64,000 bases of DNA from positions 62,001-126,000 of the forward strand of contig CAKOLN010000001.1 of the NCBI GenBank assembly GCA_934096075.1, in the 5' to 3' direction. Both the position numbers and the translations under genes were made by a program. Positions 1 to 7,601 of the stretch are shown here, piece by piece. Below the pieces are notes generated by a model, which was given only the letters and a program-made list of their open reading frames with translations, ran no database searches and was not told the DNA's origin. This DNA comes from an uncultured Bacilli bacterium. Its GTDB lineage: Bacteria > Bacillota_I > Bacilli_A > RF39 > UBA660. Each line of letters starts with the position of its first letter. Position 1 is the first letter of the stretch.

Positions 1-5
1 TATCT

Positions 6-350
6 CTATTTTTTGTATTTACTATATGCAATAAAATACGCTATTGCCATTACAATAAATACTGCTCCAAGTATTTCATCAATTAACCCGCCAGCAAAGA
101 ACATAATGATACCAACAATTAATGTTAATATTCCACCAAGTAATTTTTCTTTTTTAGCAGATTCTCTAGCCCAAAATAGTAAACCTAAAGCAACGCCTGC
201 AACTATAATATATGCTAATAATGTTTTTAAGTTTAAATTTGAAAATCTTGCATCTACAAAGAAATTTCCAATTAAACTTATTGCAGCCAATATAATTGCA
301 ATATTTAATCCACTAACGATGTCCTTTTTGTATTTTTGAAACTTGTCCAC
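6..350 (-). CDS. Small multi-pass membrane protein, unknown function
   Basis: The 114-residue product has about four hydrophobic segments (roughly residues 15-30, 43-60, 70-87 and 90-108) joined by short Lys-rich loops, so it is very probably an integral membrane protein. I chose the GTG start because AAGGAG lies about 7 bases upstream; a TTG one codon further up would leave too little spacing. The reading frame is complete, with its stop at the very left edge of the window. No catalytic or binding motif is visible and I do not recognise the family. It is transcribed away from the accessory region to its right, so it probably belongs to the chromosomal backbone. Confidence 0.7.
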   Translation of the reverse strand: MDKFQKYKKDIVSGLNIAIILAAISLIGNFFVDARFSNLNLKTLLAYIIVAGVALGLLFWARESAKKEKLLGGILTLIVGIIMFFAGGLIDEILGAVFIVMAIAYFIAYSKYKK

Positions 351-484
351 AACGATATCTCCTTAATTTTTTTTAATAGCGTTCCTACTATCTATCCATA
401 TTATACAAAAAAAATTACAATTTTACAATATTATTGCAATTTTTTTTGCCATTTTAAAAAATTATACAATTATTATTTTTTCTA

Positions 485-493
485 TGATATAAT
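485..493 (+). promoter_or_regulatory. Extended -10 promoter element
   Basis: TGATATAAT, an extended -10 with TG one base upstream of TATAAT, lies 25 bases before the strong AGGAGG/ATG at 512-521. No good -35 is visible, which is common for extended -10 promoters. It would drive the Asn-rich ORF at 519 and whatever follows. Confidence 0.5.
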
Positions 494-518
494 GTCTTAT
501 GTAGTGTAGGAGGAAAAA

Positions 519-629
519 ATGAATAATAATGATTTAAATTATAATCAACAAAATAGTTTTAATATGCCAAATCAAATACCAAATAATAATACCAATTTAA
601 ACTATTCTAATAATGATAATAACATTTAG
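519..629 (+). pseudogene. Asn-rich 36-codon ORF, probable clipped 5' end of a gene
   Basis: A strong AGGAGG, spaced 5 bases from ATG, opens a 36-residue frame composed almost only of Asn, Gln, Pro and Leu before a TAG. Such Asn-rich leaders typically precede a transmembrane or folded domain, and here none follows in frame. An excellent promoter and ribosome site feeding a low-complexity stub suggest the N-terminus of a gene whose remainder was displaced by the accessory DNA that follows. It could instead be a genuine short peptide. The missing remainder was not found elsewhere in the window. Confidence 0.4.
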
Positions 630-903
630 TGTTATCGATAGTATATTTGAAAAGAACAAAAAAGATATAAGAAATGATTTTTATTCTATAAATAGAAAGT
701 GCAGAAATAACCTTCATTATTCCGATTATCATTATTTATCCAAAAAAGAGGTTACAATTTTAAATGAATATCAAAACATATATTTGAATAATGTAATAGA
801 AACATTTAACTATTATATATCATTAAAATTTGGTATATTTAATAATATTGGGTTATATTTAGCAAAATTAGAATATTGGAGTCGAATAGGTAGGAGTGAT
901 AAA

Positions 904-1443
904 ATGAATAATTATATTATTATACATGGTAGCTTTGGGTCAAAGGATGGAAATTGGTTTCCATGGTTAAAAGAACAATTAGAAAAAAATAGCAAAAAAG
1001 TATTGATTCCGCAAATGCCAGTTGGTGTAGGAAAACAAAATTTTGAAAATTGGTCTAATGTTTTAAACAAATTAGATATAAATGAAAATACAGTTATTAT
1101 AGCTCATAGCATAGCACCTATATTTGTATGCAAATATCTAATAACGAATCAGATAAAAGTAAAGAAGTTAATATTTGTATGTGGATTTAACAATTATTTA
1201 GGTATTGATTCTGATTTTGATGCTGTTAATGAACCAATGTTTATTGATAACTTTGATGATGTAAAAAAATATTGCAAAGATATAGTTTGCTATTATTCTG
1301 ATAATGATCCATATGTTAAATATGATGTTGAAAAAGCATTTGCTGACAAACTTACTGATAAACAGTATGTTATAAAAAATGGTGGGCATATAAATGCAGA
1401 AAGCGGTTATACAAAGTTTGAAGAAATTTTAAAGGAGATATAG
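904..1443 (+). CDS. Small alpha/beta hydrolase, RBBP9/YdeN-like
   Basis: The 179-residue protein starts with a beta strand running into HGSFGS, the usual oxyanion region of this family. Ser sits in AHSIAP (nucleophile elbow, about residue 65), Asp in SDNDPYV and His in GGHINAESG, giving a complete Ser-Asp-His triad in the RBBP9/YdeN order. These are small serine hydrolases, mostly of unknown substrate. The frame is open upstream to 613, but the ATG at 904 has GGAGTG at good spacing and begins exactly where the fold begins. The 630-903 stretch encodes an unrecognised helical sequence that may be remnant. The stop overlaps the next gene, so the two are probably cotranscribed. Confidence 0.8.
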   Translation: MNNYIIIHGSFGSKDGNWFPWLKEQLEKNSKKVLIPQMPVGVGKQNFENWSNVLNKLDINENTVIIAHSIAPIFVCKYLITNQIKVKKLIFVCGFNNYLGIDSDFDAVNEPMFIDNFDDVKKYCKDIVCYYSDNDPYVKYDVEKAFADKLTDKQYVIKNGGHINAESGYTKFEEILKEI

Positions 1444-1445
1444 TG

Positions 1446-2117
1446 ATGGATATTATCAAAAGTTCCTTTGATAAAAGACAATCTGTTCAAAAAAATTATG
1501 ATTTGATAGCAGAACAATATAGCAATGAATTTGGAACTTATATTGAAGATTTAGATGTATATGAAAAATTTGAACAACACATAGTTGAAAACGCTAAAAT
1601 TTTAGATTTAGGTGCAGGCTCTGGAAGAACATATTCTTATTTTAATAAACAAAATTATGAGTATATAGGTTTAGATTTTTCAAAAAAAATGAAAGATTGT
1701 GCATACAATTTACATGGAAAATTTCCATATATTGTAGATGATATGGTTAATGTAAAAAGGTATTTTTCTAATAATTCATTAGATGCTGTTTTTGCTGTTT
1801 ATTCTCTATTTCATTTACCTAAGAATGATTTTAATAATTTATTTTCAGATGTGTATGATATTTTAAAAGTTAATGGTTTATTTTTATTTACATACCAAAT
1901 AGGTCAAGGTGAAGATATGGCAGATGAACCATATTTAAATGAAAAAGGCAAAAACTCATTATATATGTGCTATCATACAGATGAAGAAATAAATGATTTA
2001 TTTCATTCTTTTCCATATACAGAATTATTTAGAAAACAAAAAATGGAAATGTCTCCTTCAGCTATTAACAGTAATAGTGTTACAACTGTCTTTATACTGG
2101 CTAAAAAGATTAAATGA
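1446..2117 (+). CDS. Class I SAM-dependent methyltransferase
   Basis: The roughly 223-residue protein carries motif I of the Rossmann methyltransferases as LDLGAGSGRT near residue 54, then an acidic strand end (YIGLDFS) and a motif IV-like AVYSLFHLP, all in the expected order for small-molecule methyltransferases of the Methyltransf_11/25 kind. The substrate cannot be read from sequence. AGGAG lies about 8 bases before the ATG at 1446; a GTG at 1443 is a possible alternative. It follows the hydrolase directly, so the pair probably forms one accessory operon. A hairpin terminator follows at 2205. Confidence 0.8.
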   Translation: MDIIKSSFDKRQSVQKNYDLIAEQYSNEFGTYIEDLDVYEKFEQHIVENAKILDLGAGSGRTYSYFNKQNYEYIGLDFSKKMKDCAYNLHGKFPYIVDDMVNVKRYFSNNSLDAVFAVYSLFHLPKNDFNNLFSDVYDILKVNGLFLFTYQIGQGEDMADEPYLNEKGKNSLYMCYHTDEEINDLFHSFPYTELFRKQKMEMSPSAINSNSVTTVFILAKKIK

Positions 2118-2204
2118 TCTTATTGGGATTGAGGGAGCCATAATAGAATTTGTGCAGGAGTACAAATTCAGTGCTGGCTAGACATAGATTTTATTCCCAT
2201 ATTC

Positions 2205-2251
2205 AAAAAAAAGAGGATTAAATTATTTTGATAATTTTTTCCTCTTTTTTG
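2205..2251. terminator. Bidirectional hairpin terminator
   Basis: AAAAAAGAGGA and TCCTCTTTTTT form inverted arms around an A/T-rich loop, ending in T-runs on both strands. It can serve both the methyltransferase and the convergent tnpV remnant. Confidence 0.7.
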
Positions 2252-2259
2252 AAGATTAT

Positions 2260-2538
2260 TTATATAAAAACGTATTTATTTAAAAAAATTTCTTCTGCTA
2301 TATTTTTATAGTTGTTCATTAATTTTGCCCATTCCAATGGATTTAATTTTTTGCTTTTTTCAGATAGTCTTTCATCATTTTTAATATAATTTTTCATTAG
2401 TTCTTTATAATAATTCCCACAAAAATCGCTGACTAAAAGAAGGTGATGAGTTAATTTATTCGCCATCAATAATGTCTCATAAAGTGCTTGTTTGTTTTGT
2501 GCAATAAAGTGTGTCAATGGGGACGGAGTTTTTGCCAA
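2260..2538 (-). pseudogene. 5'-truncated tnpV-like remnant
   Basis: From residue 12 this 92-residue frame aligns by eye with the TnpV protein at 4669-5073. Shared features are a KKALY/KQALY helix, then NYIKNDERLSEK against DYIKNDSRLSEK, then an MNNYK segment and an AEE motif near the C-terminus. The first 60 or so residues of TnpV, including its QVGDYQLPNL segment, are absent and replaced by about 10 unrelated residues with no good ribosome site. It therefore looks like the leftover of a second Tn4451-like element beside the intact one. Confidence 0.65.
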
Positions 2539-2559
2539 TCATACAATTGACAATATAAA

Positions 2560-2592
2560 ATAAAAACTTACGAACTTTTAAGTCCGTAAGTT
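2560..2592 (-). terminator. Hairpin with T-run on the minus strand
   Basis: AACTTACG and CGTAAGTT arms enclose a short A/T loop and on the minus strand run into TTTTTATTTT. No intact minus-strand gene lies directly upstream, so it may be a relic of DNA displaced by mobile elements. The rest of 2593-2730 shows nothing I can name. Confidence 0.5.
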
Positions 2593-2752
2593 GATTTCAA
2601 ATGGAGCGGTTGTCGAAGATATCTACAACTTTTCACTTTTTAACGATTTAATATATAAATATCAATCACTAGTTATAGTTTAACACAAAATTTTAAAAAT
2701 TACTATGATTTAGTTAAAATTTCGTGTATAATTATATTAAGGAGGGAAAACA

Positions 2753-3124
2753 GTGGAATTAAATATTAATTTTAATAAAAAAATTTCACCATTAGTTAAT
2801 TCTTCGGAATCTTTATCTAATTGGTTTGAGAAAAATCAAGAGATGATGGCATATTTTGAAATGACACATCCTGGATGTTTACATTTTGAAAATACAAATG
2901 CAAATTATGATGTTAAAGTTCTTGGTAGAATGGCAAATGGTACTTTAACTTGGTTAGAAACTAATTTACCATATTCTAATGAAGAAAAAGTTAGGAATGC
3001 TGAAATGAGTATAGCTTCAATATATGATTTAGAAAAAGATCATTTATCAGATGTTGCAAAAGAAAAATATTTCATTGATGTTGATGGATTAGAAAAAAAA
3101 GAATCAACGGGTATGCATAGATAG
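2753..3124 (+). CDS. Hypothetical protein, possible element cargo
   Basis: The 123-residue soluble protein starts at a GTG preceded by AAGGAGGG with 7 bases of spacing, and TATAAT-like sequence lies about 20 bases further up, so it looks like an independent transcription unit. The composition is mixed, with no signal peptide, transmembrane segment or metal motif. It lies between a tnpV remnant and the relaxase and runs convergent to the relaxase, so it may be cargo of the mobile element. I do not recognise the family. Confidence 0.55.
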   Translation: MELNINFNKKISPLVNSSESLSNWFEKNQEMMAYFEMTHPGCLHFENTNANYDVKVLGRMANGTLTWLETNLPYSNEEKVRNAEMSIASIYDLEKDHLSDVAKEKYFIDVDGLEKKESTGMHR

Positions 3125-3138
3125 TGATAAAAGATGAT

Positions 3139-4491
3139 TTATCTTTCAAAATCATCTTTTTCTTTTACATTTTTAGTATTAATAATATCTTCATAAGTAT
3201 CATAATCTATTGCTCCATGATGTAGTAAATCGTTTGTAAATTCTTGATACTTTTCCTTATCTTGCCATCTAGTTAATCTATTTTTTATAAAATTAATTAT
3301 CTTCATAAATTTATTTTTCCAAATAGTTAATTCATACTTTAAACTAAAATTATTTTCTTTTAAATCGTTAATTTCATCATTTTTGCTTTCAAGTTCACTT
3401 GCTAAAGCAGTATTTTTAACTTTTAATGCATTATTTTCTTCAACAAGTATTTTATTATTTTTTAGTTCAATATTTACATTTTTAAGAGTTAATGATAGCT
3501 CATTTATCTTTTTATATTCTTTGTTAGTATTATCAACTTTATCAATATAGTTGATAATTTTTTCTTTATCATTTTGATTTAAAATAACATTATTTTTACC
3601 AGTTGTAATATTACCTTTAAGATTATTAATTATATTTTTAATATCAGTTGTATCATTATCTAATTCCAATGACTTTTGATTTATAATATCTAAATCTTTT
3701 TGATTTTTTGATATTTCATCTTTAACTTTCTGATAGTTAGTCATTTCAGATACATTATAATCTAAATTTCTACCTTTCTTTTTTTCAGTAAGTTTAGAAA
3801 ATGTTTTATATTCTTTATTAAATGAATCTATGCATAAAGTTCTCATTTTATCTTGTAAATTTACTAAGGTAGATTTAGTAAATACATCAGATTTACAAAC
3901 TTGTTTAGACATACCATTTTTATTTTTATATTTAATTGGAACTCCTACAATATGAAGATGAGGACTAGTTTCATCATAATGAATAATAGCACTTGCTATT
4001 TTAAAGTTAGGCACTAATAATTCTAAATCTTTTACTTGCTCTATGAATACATTAGTCATTTTCTTTTTATAATTTATATCTTTGGTATCCCAATACTTTT
4101 TATCACCAAGTTCAATTATTATTTCACAAGCAAGATCATTTTTTATATTATTTGAAATGTTAGTAAAATAATCATCTATCTTTCTATCATCTCTTTTTTG
4201 TTTAGAATTATATTCAAGTCGTGCTTCATCAAATTCAGTTTTATATAGATTTTTAACATCATCATATAAAGAAGTAGTACCTTTAATTATTACAATTTCA
4301 TCTTGTTTATCATCATACTTTCTATAATTATGCTTATCAACTTTAGATAAAGTTTTAGCATTTTGAATAGCATTATTAGATAGTGAAGTAGTTCCACTTA
4401 TATTATTTTTACCATTTGCTCTTGATATATTTTTCTTATTTTTATCACTTCTAATATGGAAAGAGTAAGCTAGTTCTTCTATAAAAATCAC
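3139..4491 (-). CDS. MobV/Pre-family relaxase (TnpZ-like)
   Basis: The product of about 450 residues begins with AYSFHIRSD, typical of Mob/Pre relaxases. It carries the diagnostic metal-binding HYDETSPHLHIVGVPI near residue 170 (HxDE followed by PHLH). The C-terminal 200 residues are predicted coiled coil, as in plasmid recombination enzymes. It would nick the oriT-like site just upstream and lead the strand during mobilization. The frame can start at GTG 4491, but that codon sits one base after AGGAG. The better-spaced position, 10 bases from AGGAG, is ATA at 4482, and the recombinase gene has TTG at the same offset. Translation may therefore start at a mutated ATA. Confidence 0.88.
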   Translation of the reverse strand: MIFIEELAYSFHIRSDKNKKNISRANGKNNISGTTSLSNNAIQNAKTLSKVDKHNYRKYDDKQDEIVIIKGTTSLYDDVKNLYKTEFDEARLEYNSKQKRDDRKIDDYFTNISNNIKNDLACEIIIELGDKKYWDTKDINYKKKMTNVFIEQVKDLELLVPNFKIASAIIHYDETSPHLHIVGVPIKYKNKNGMSKQVCKSDVFTKSTLVNLQDKMRTLCIDSFNKEYKTFSKLTEKKKGRNLDYNVSEMTNYQKVKDEISKNQKDLDIINQKSLELDNDTTDIKNIINNLKGNITTGKNNVILNQNDKEKIINYIDKVDNTNKEYKKINELSLTLKNVNIELKNNKILVEENNALKVKNTALASELESKNDEINDLKENNFSLKYELTIWKNKFMKIINFIKNRLTRWQDKEKYQEFTNDLLHHGAIDYDTYEDIINTKNVKEKDDFER

Positions 4492-4532
4492 ACTCCTTTT
4501 TTAAATACTATTTTGTTTGTCAAAATATTTAA

Positions 4533-4647
4533 CCCCCTAGGTATTTTGACATACTATCAAAATACGGGGGCTAAGGCACTGCCTTAGAATCCAATTAACT
4601 ATCGCCACTTACAAAAATACATATGTATTTTCATAACGTGCCACGTT
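4533..4647. other. oriT-like palindrome cluster upstream of the relaxase gene
   Basis: Three inverted repeats lie in the 177-base gap between tnpV and the relaxase gene. CCCCC and GGGGG flank the perfect arms GTATTTTGA and TCAAAATAC around a 7-base loop. TAAGGC-act-GCCTTA follows, then AACGTG-c-CACGTT. MobV relaxases nick beside such hairpins directly upstream of their own gene, so this is the likely transfer origin. The nick position cannot be assigned. Confidence 0.6.
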
Positions 4648-4668
4648 AATTTATTTGTTTTACAAGAA

Positions 4669-5073
4669 CTAATTATAAATTAATTCCTGTAAAACTTTTT
4701 CTTCAGCACAAGCTTTATAATTATTCATAAGACCGACCCAAGATAACTCATTTTCTTGTTTTGCTTTTTCAGAAAGTCTAGAATCATTTTTAATATAGTC
4801 TTCCATGAGTTTATCTATCATATCTTGTGCTTCATTACCGACTGAAAAAAGATAATTATTAAGTTCATTTGTCATTATAAGTTGTTGATATAATGCTTTC
4901 TTATTTTTCTTTAAGTAATCTAATTTTAATAATCCATATTTATTTAATGGCTTATCATTATTATCTTTTAATTTTAAGTTAGGTAATTGATAATCACCAA
5001 CTTGTGTATAAGTAATTTTATTTTTTTGATTTATTGTTATCCATTTTTTACTTCTTCCTTTCTTTCTATACAT
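4669..5073 (-). CDS. TnpV transposon protein
   Basis: The 134-residue protein has the features I associate with TnpV of Tn4451-like elements: QVGDYQLPNLKL near residue 25, a KYGLLKLDYLKK helix, an NxLSWVGLMNNYK segment, and a C-terminal AEEKVLQELIYN. The biochemical role of TnpV is unknown. Its start overlaps the end of the preceding small ORF by about 37 bases, suggesting translational coupling in the recombinase operon. An ATG 25 bases further in has better AAGGAAG spacing but is out of frame and encodes only 8 residues, so the true start is uncertain. Confidence 0.8.
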   Translation of the reverse strand: MYRKKGRSKKWITINQKNKITYTQVGDYQLPNLKLKDNNDKPLNKYGLLKLDYLKKNKKALYQQLIMTNELNNYLFSVGNEAQDMIDKLMEDYIKNDSRLSEKAKQENELSWVGLMNNYKACAEEKVLQELIYN

Positions 5074-5177
5074 ACTGGTTTAACACCAATTTTTATTGGT
5101 ACTGGTTTTTTCATATAGGTTACACTTGTATTGGTTTCATCTGGAATATAATCAAATGCATCATTAACATCTACCAT
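5037..5177 (-). CDS. Small ORF between recombinase and tnpV
   Basis: Counted from its ATG 11 bases after the recombinase stop, this frame gives 46 residues. It contains DAFDYIPDETN and then a run rich in Pro, Val and Ile with one Cys. The frame is open a further 105 bases upstream, inside the recombinase C-terminus. It may therefore be a real small gene or the shifted tail of a frameshifted recombinase. Only comparison with related elements would settle this. I do not recognise the family. Confidence 0.35.
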   Translation of the reverse strand: MVDVNDAFDYIPDETNTSVTYMKKPVPIKIGVKPVCIERKEEVKNG

Positions 5178-5187
5178 TTGAAATTTA

Positions 5188-6882
5188 TCATTTTCTCTTA
5201 TATATATAATTCCATATAATATAATTAAAATAGAATACTCTTTTTTCAACATAGTAAATTGCTTCTTCAAAACCAACATCATAATATTGTCTTAATCTCA
5301 TTATGTGTTTTCCAACTTCTTCTTCAGGTAGGTAATTACTAAATCTTAATGTTCCAACTAGATTACCAAATAATGTTGGCGTATTAACATCTAAATAACC
5401 ATCTGCAAAGAGTTGATTACAAGTCTTACAAATAGATTCTCTAAAATTAACATTCTTTAAGAATATTTCACTACCAATCATTTCAAGTTCAACATCTTCA
5501 ACATAATTCATTATAAGGTTTGCTTTTTCTTCTCTTGTATAATCTTTCCAAGTTTTAGTTCTTTTATCATATTCTTCTTTAAGTTTAACTTTATTAATAA
5601 AATCAATATCTCTTTTTAACAAAATATCCTGTGGAGTAAATTTAAGTTCATCACATACATTTAATTCATCAAGCTCTGCTTTTAGGTTATTTAAAGCATC
5701 ATTAACACGTTTCTTTTCAAGTTTATATTCAGATTCAGTAAATATACCATCAACAAATGCTTTTCTTATTCTTTCTAATTTATCATTTTGTTTTTTAATA
5801 TCTTTTTCAATATTTTCTCTAGGTTCATCAAACTTTTGTTTAATCATTGGTAAAAAGAATTGATTTACTACTGAATCATACTCAACAAGATCGTTTATAA
5901 AATCATTAAAGAATCTATCTATAACTGTTTCTTTAAAACTAACTTTGCAATCATGACAATAGTAATAGTAGTAAACATTACCATTAGTTTTTTGAGTTGC
6001 TTTACCACCTAAGATTCTTCCACATTTAGGACATTTTATTTTTTGTAAATAAAGATAAGTTAAAGTTCTTTGATAACTTTTAGAATTCTTTTTCTTTTGT
6101 ACTTGGCATTCTTCCCACATTTCTTTTGATACAATAGGTTCAACAACATTTTCATAATAAGTTGGTGATTTAGTTCTTTTACCATGAACAAAATCTCCTT
6201 TATATATCTCATTAGTAAGTATTGCAGTAATAGAAGAATCTCTCCAATTTGTTTTACCTAAAACTTCTTCTTTGTTAAATAGAGTACTTATCTTTTGATA
6301 TGATAAACCATCGTGATAAAGTTTAAATATTCTTTCAACAACATCTTTAGTAGTGTAGTCAATTACTAATTTCTTATTTTCGTGTTTATATCCAAGTGGT
6401 GCCTGATGTGGAATATGTCCTTGTTTAATTGCTCCAGATAATCCTACTTTAGTTCTTTCACTTGTTCTTTCTATTTCATTTTGAGATACACTCATAAGTA
6501 ACCTTGAAATCATTTTACCATTAGCAGTAGTAGTATTTATTTCATCATTAGCACAGTCTAAATAAGCATCGTTTTCATCAAGAAAAGTAATAAGTTCTTC
6601 CCAATCATAAATACTTCTTGTTATTCTATCAAGTTTTAAAGCAACTATAGTGTTTATTTTCTTTGATTTAATATCTTCTTTAAGTCTTTCAAATTCAGGT
6701 CTATAATTACCTGTTTTAGCACTTATTCCAGCATCTTCATAATAATCTTTAATAATATAACCTTTAAACTTACAAAAATCTTCTAAACGTTGTTTTTGTT
6801 CTGGTAAACTATATCCTTCACGGGCTTGATCTTCGGTCGATACTCTTAAATATAGACCACATATTTTCTTGTTATTATCCAA
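5188..6882 (-). CDS. Large serine recombinase, TnpX type
   Basis: With the TTG start at 6882 the protein has 564 residues. The N-terminal resolvase domain contains LYLRVSTEDQ, in which the Ser at residue 15 is the nucleophile, and the conserved LDRITRS Arg region. A recombinase domain follows (GYKHENKKL to SSITAILTN), then a zinc ribbon CPKCGRILGG with CHDC, and a long coiled coil near residues 370-430, all usual for large serine recombinases. It would excise and integrate the element without ATP or tyrosine chemistry. AGGAG stands 10 bases before TTG. The frame is also open upstream through the leader peptide ATG at 6954, so a longer form of 588 residues is possible. Confidence 0.88.
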   Translation of the reverse strand: MDNNKKICGLYLRVSTEDQAREGYSLPEQKQRLEDFCKFKGYIIKDYYEDAGISAKTGNYRPEFERLKEDIKSKKINTIVALKLDRITRSIYDWEELITFLDENDAYLDCANDEINTTTANGKMISRLLMSVSQNEIERTSERTKVGLSGAIKQGHIPHQAPLGYKHENKKLVIDYTTKDVVERIFKLYHDGLSYQKISTLFNKEEVLGKTNWRDSSITAILTNEIYKGDFVHGKRTKSPTYYENVVEPIVSKEMWEECQVQKKKNSKSYQRTLTYLYLQKIKCPKCGRILGGKATQKTNGNVYYYYYCHDCKVSFKETVIDRFFNDFINDLVEYDSVVNQFFLPMIKQKFDEPRENIEKDIKKQNDKLERIRKAFVDGIFTESEYKLEKKRVNDALNNLKAELDELNVCDELKFTPQDILLKRDIDFINKVKLKEEYDKRTKTWKDYTREEKANLIMNYVEDVELEMIGSEIFLKNVNFRESICKTCNQLFADGYLDVNTPTLFGNLVGTLRFSNYLPEEEVGKHIMRLRQYYDVGFEEAIYYVEKRVFYFNYIIWNYIYKRK

Positions 6883-6897
6883 TAGAATCACACTCCT

Positions 6898-6954
6898 TTT
6901 ACTAAAAAAGAGCAAAGTAGCACAACTAGGGTTTATTTGTACTACTTCGCCCAT
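6898..6954 (-). promoter_or_regulatory. Attenuator with leader peptide before the recombinase
   Basis: Read on the minus strand, an ATG at 6954 opens MGEVVQINPSCATLLFF. The same bases fold into a 14-bp stem, GCGAAGTAGTACAA against TTGTGCTACTTTGC with two G-U pairs. It is followed by TCTTTTTT and then the recombinase ribosome site. A terminator encoded within a translated leader is the layout of ribosome-dependent attenuation. It may alternatively just terminate the upstream small gene. The leader frame has no stop before the recombinase frame. Confidence 0.6.
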
Positions 6955-7011
6955 AAATAAATTAGATATAACTTTTTCTAATCTAATTATAAACTATTTT
7001 CGACAAATTTA

Positions 7012-7284
7012 CTAGTTGGCTTTCAAATAACCATCTAATTCACTAATTAATATCTTATTACCAAAGTTTTTAATATAGAGTTCATTAGAATAATTAAAAG
7101 CAAGAAACGTAGTATTATTGATTATAATTTTATGAGGTTCTATATAAGATAAATTAGATTTATCAACTTTACGAATACTACCATTTATAAATGTAGGAGT
7201 AGTATGATTAAATTCACAAATAAATTCTAATTTTCTTTTTAAGGCATCATCAATATTAATTTCTTGCTTAATAATATTAATCAT
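7012..7284 (-). CDS. Hypothetical small protein upstream of the recombinase
   Basis: The start at 7284 (MINIIKQEIN) has AGGATGG about 6 bases upstream; longer in-frame starts lack a ribosome site. The 90-residue product is mixed alpha/beta, without a signal peptide or membrane segment, and contains several short beta-prone runs. It shares strand and direction with the recombinase operon and ends about 60 bases before the attenuator, with a weak AATTAGAT/ATCTAATT hairpin in between. It is probably part of the element, perhaps regulatory, but I see no helix-turn-helix and cannot name it. Confidence 0.5.
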   Translation of the reverse strand: MINIIKQEINIDDALKRKLEFICEFNHTTPTFINGSIRKVDKSNLSYIEPHKIIINNTTFLAFNYSNELYIKNFGNKILISELDGYLKAN

Positions 7285-7354
7285 TTTTTCACCATCCTTT
7301 CTTTTAGGATGATTTCTTCGTATGACTTCCAAGCTGAGACGGGAGTTTAATACA

Positions 7355-7380
7355 CAAAAAAATCAATCTTTCGATTGATT
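7355..7380 (-). terminator. Terminator of tRNA-Gly
   Basis: On the minus strand AATCAATC and GATTGATT arms around GAAA are followed by a T7 run, 43 bases after the tRNA 3' end. Its presence shows the chromosomal tRNA unit is intact and sets an outer limit for the right end of the element. Confidence 0.75.
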
Positions 7381-7423
7381 CTATATATCAAGTTCAAACT
7401 AAAAGTTCGAACAGAAACGTCAA

Positions 7424-7497
7424 TGGAGCAGGTGATGGGAATCGGACCCACGTTATTAGCTTGGAAGGCTAGAGTTCTACCATTAAACTACACCTGC
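7424..7497 (-). tRNA. tRNA-Gly (anticodon TCC)
   Basis: On the minus strand GCAGGTG pairs with CACCTGC and is followed by a T discriminator and encoded CCA. The anticodon loop CTTCCAA gives TCC for glycine GGA/GGN codons, and the T-loop GGTCCGATTCCC is normal. The gene is 74 nt. It lies beside the mobile element, and tRNA-adjacent insertion is common. Confidence 0.95.
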
Positions 7498-7601
7498 GTA
7501 ATCAACATTTATAATTTTACTAAAACTTTATTTCTTTGTCAACATTTTAATTGAAAATTTTTTTAAAATATGATACTATTTAATCAGGATGTGAGGCTAT
7601 T

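Larger units (their letters stand above)
2753..7332. mobile_element. Tn4451-like integrative mobilizable element, ends uncertain
   Basis: On the minus strand, in transcription order, lie a small ORF, a leader attenuator, a large serine recombinase of TnpX type, a tiny ORF, TnpV, an oriT-like palindrome block and a MobV relaxase. Tn4451/Tn4453 elements carry tnpX, tnpV and the Mob/Pre-type tnpZ, so the gene set matches that family. There are no conjugation genes, which implies mobilization by a helper element. The exact ends could not be set: I saw no convincing terminal repeats, and TnpX elements need only a GA dinucleotide. The right end lies left of the tRNA-Gly terminator; the left end may be anywhere from about 630 to 3130. 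Confidence 0.7.

Noticed and set aside
613..903. In-frame upstream extension of the hydrolase (about 97 extra residues)
   Set aside because: Its ATG has no ribosome site of its own and sits inside the Asn-rich ORF, and the hydrolase fold starts exactly at the well-marked ATG at 904.
2505..2540. GGGGACGGAGTTTTT beside the tnpV remnant as the end of a REP/IS200-type element
   Set aside because: Only one copy is present and no matching hairpin or transposase is in the window.
2596..2640. TGGAGCGG segment resembling the 3' end of a minus-strand tRNA (ACCGCTCCA), followed by a terminator
   Set aside because: The distance from the TTCGA-like loop to the CCA is 9 bases, too short for T-stem plus acceptor stem, and no 5' half is present. 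It may be a relic, but I cannot support a tRNA call.
5178..5282. N-terminal extension of the small ORF after the recombinase
   Set aside because: It lies wholly within the recombinase coding region in another frame and has no ribosome site. A frameshifted recombinase tail remains possible but is not supported by anything decisive.
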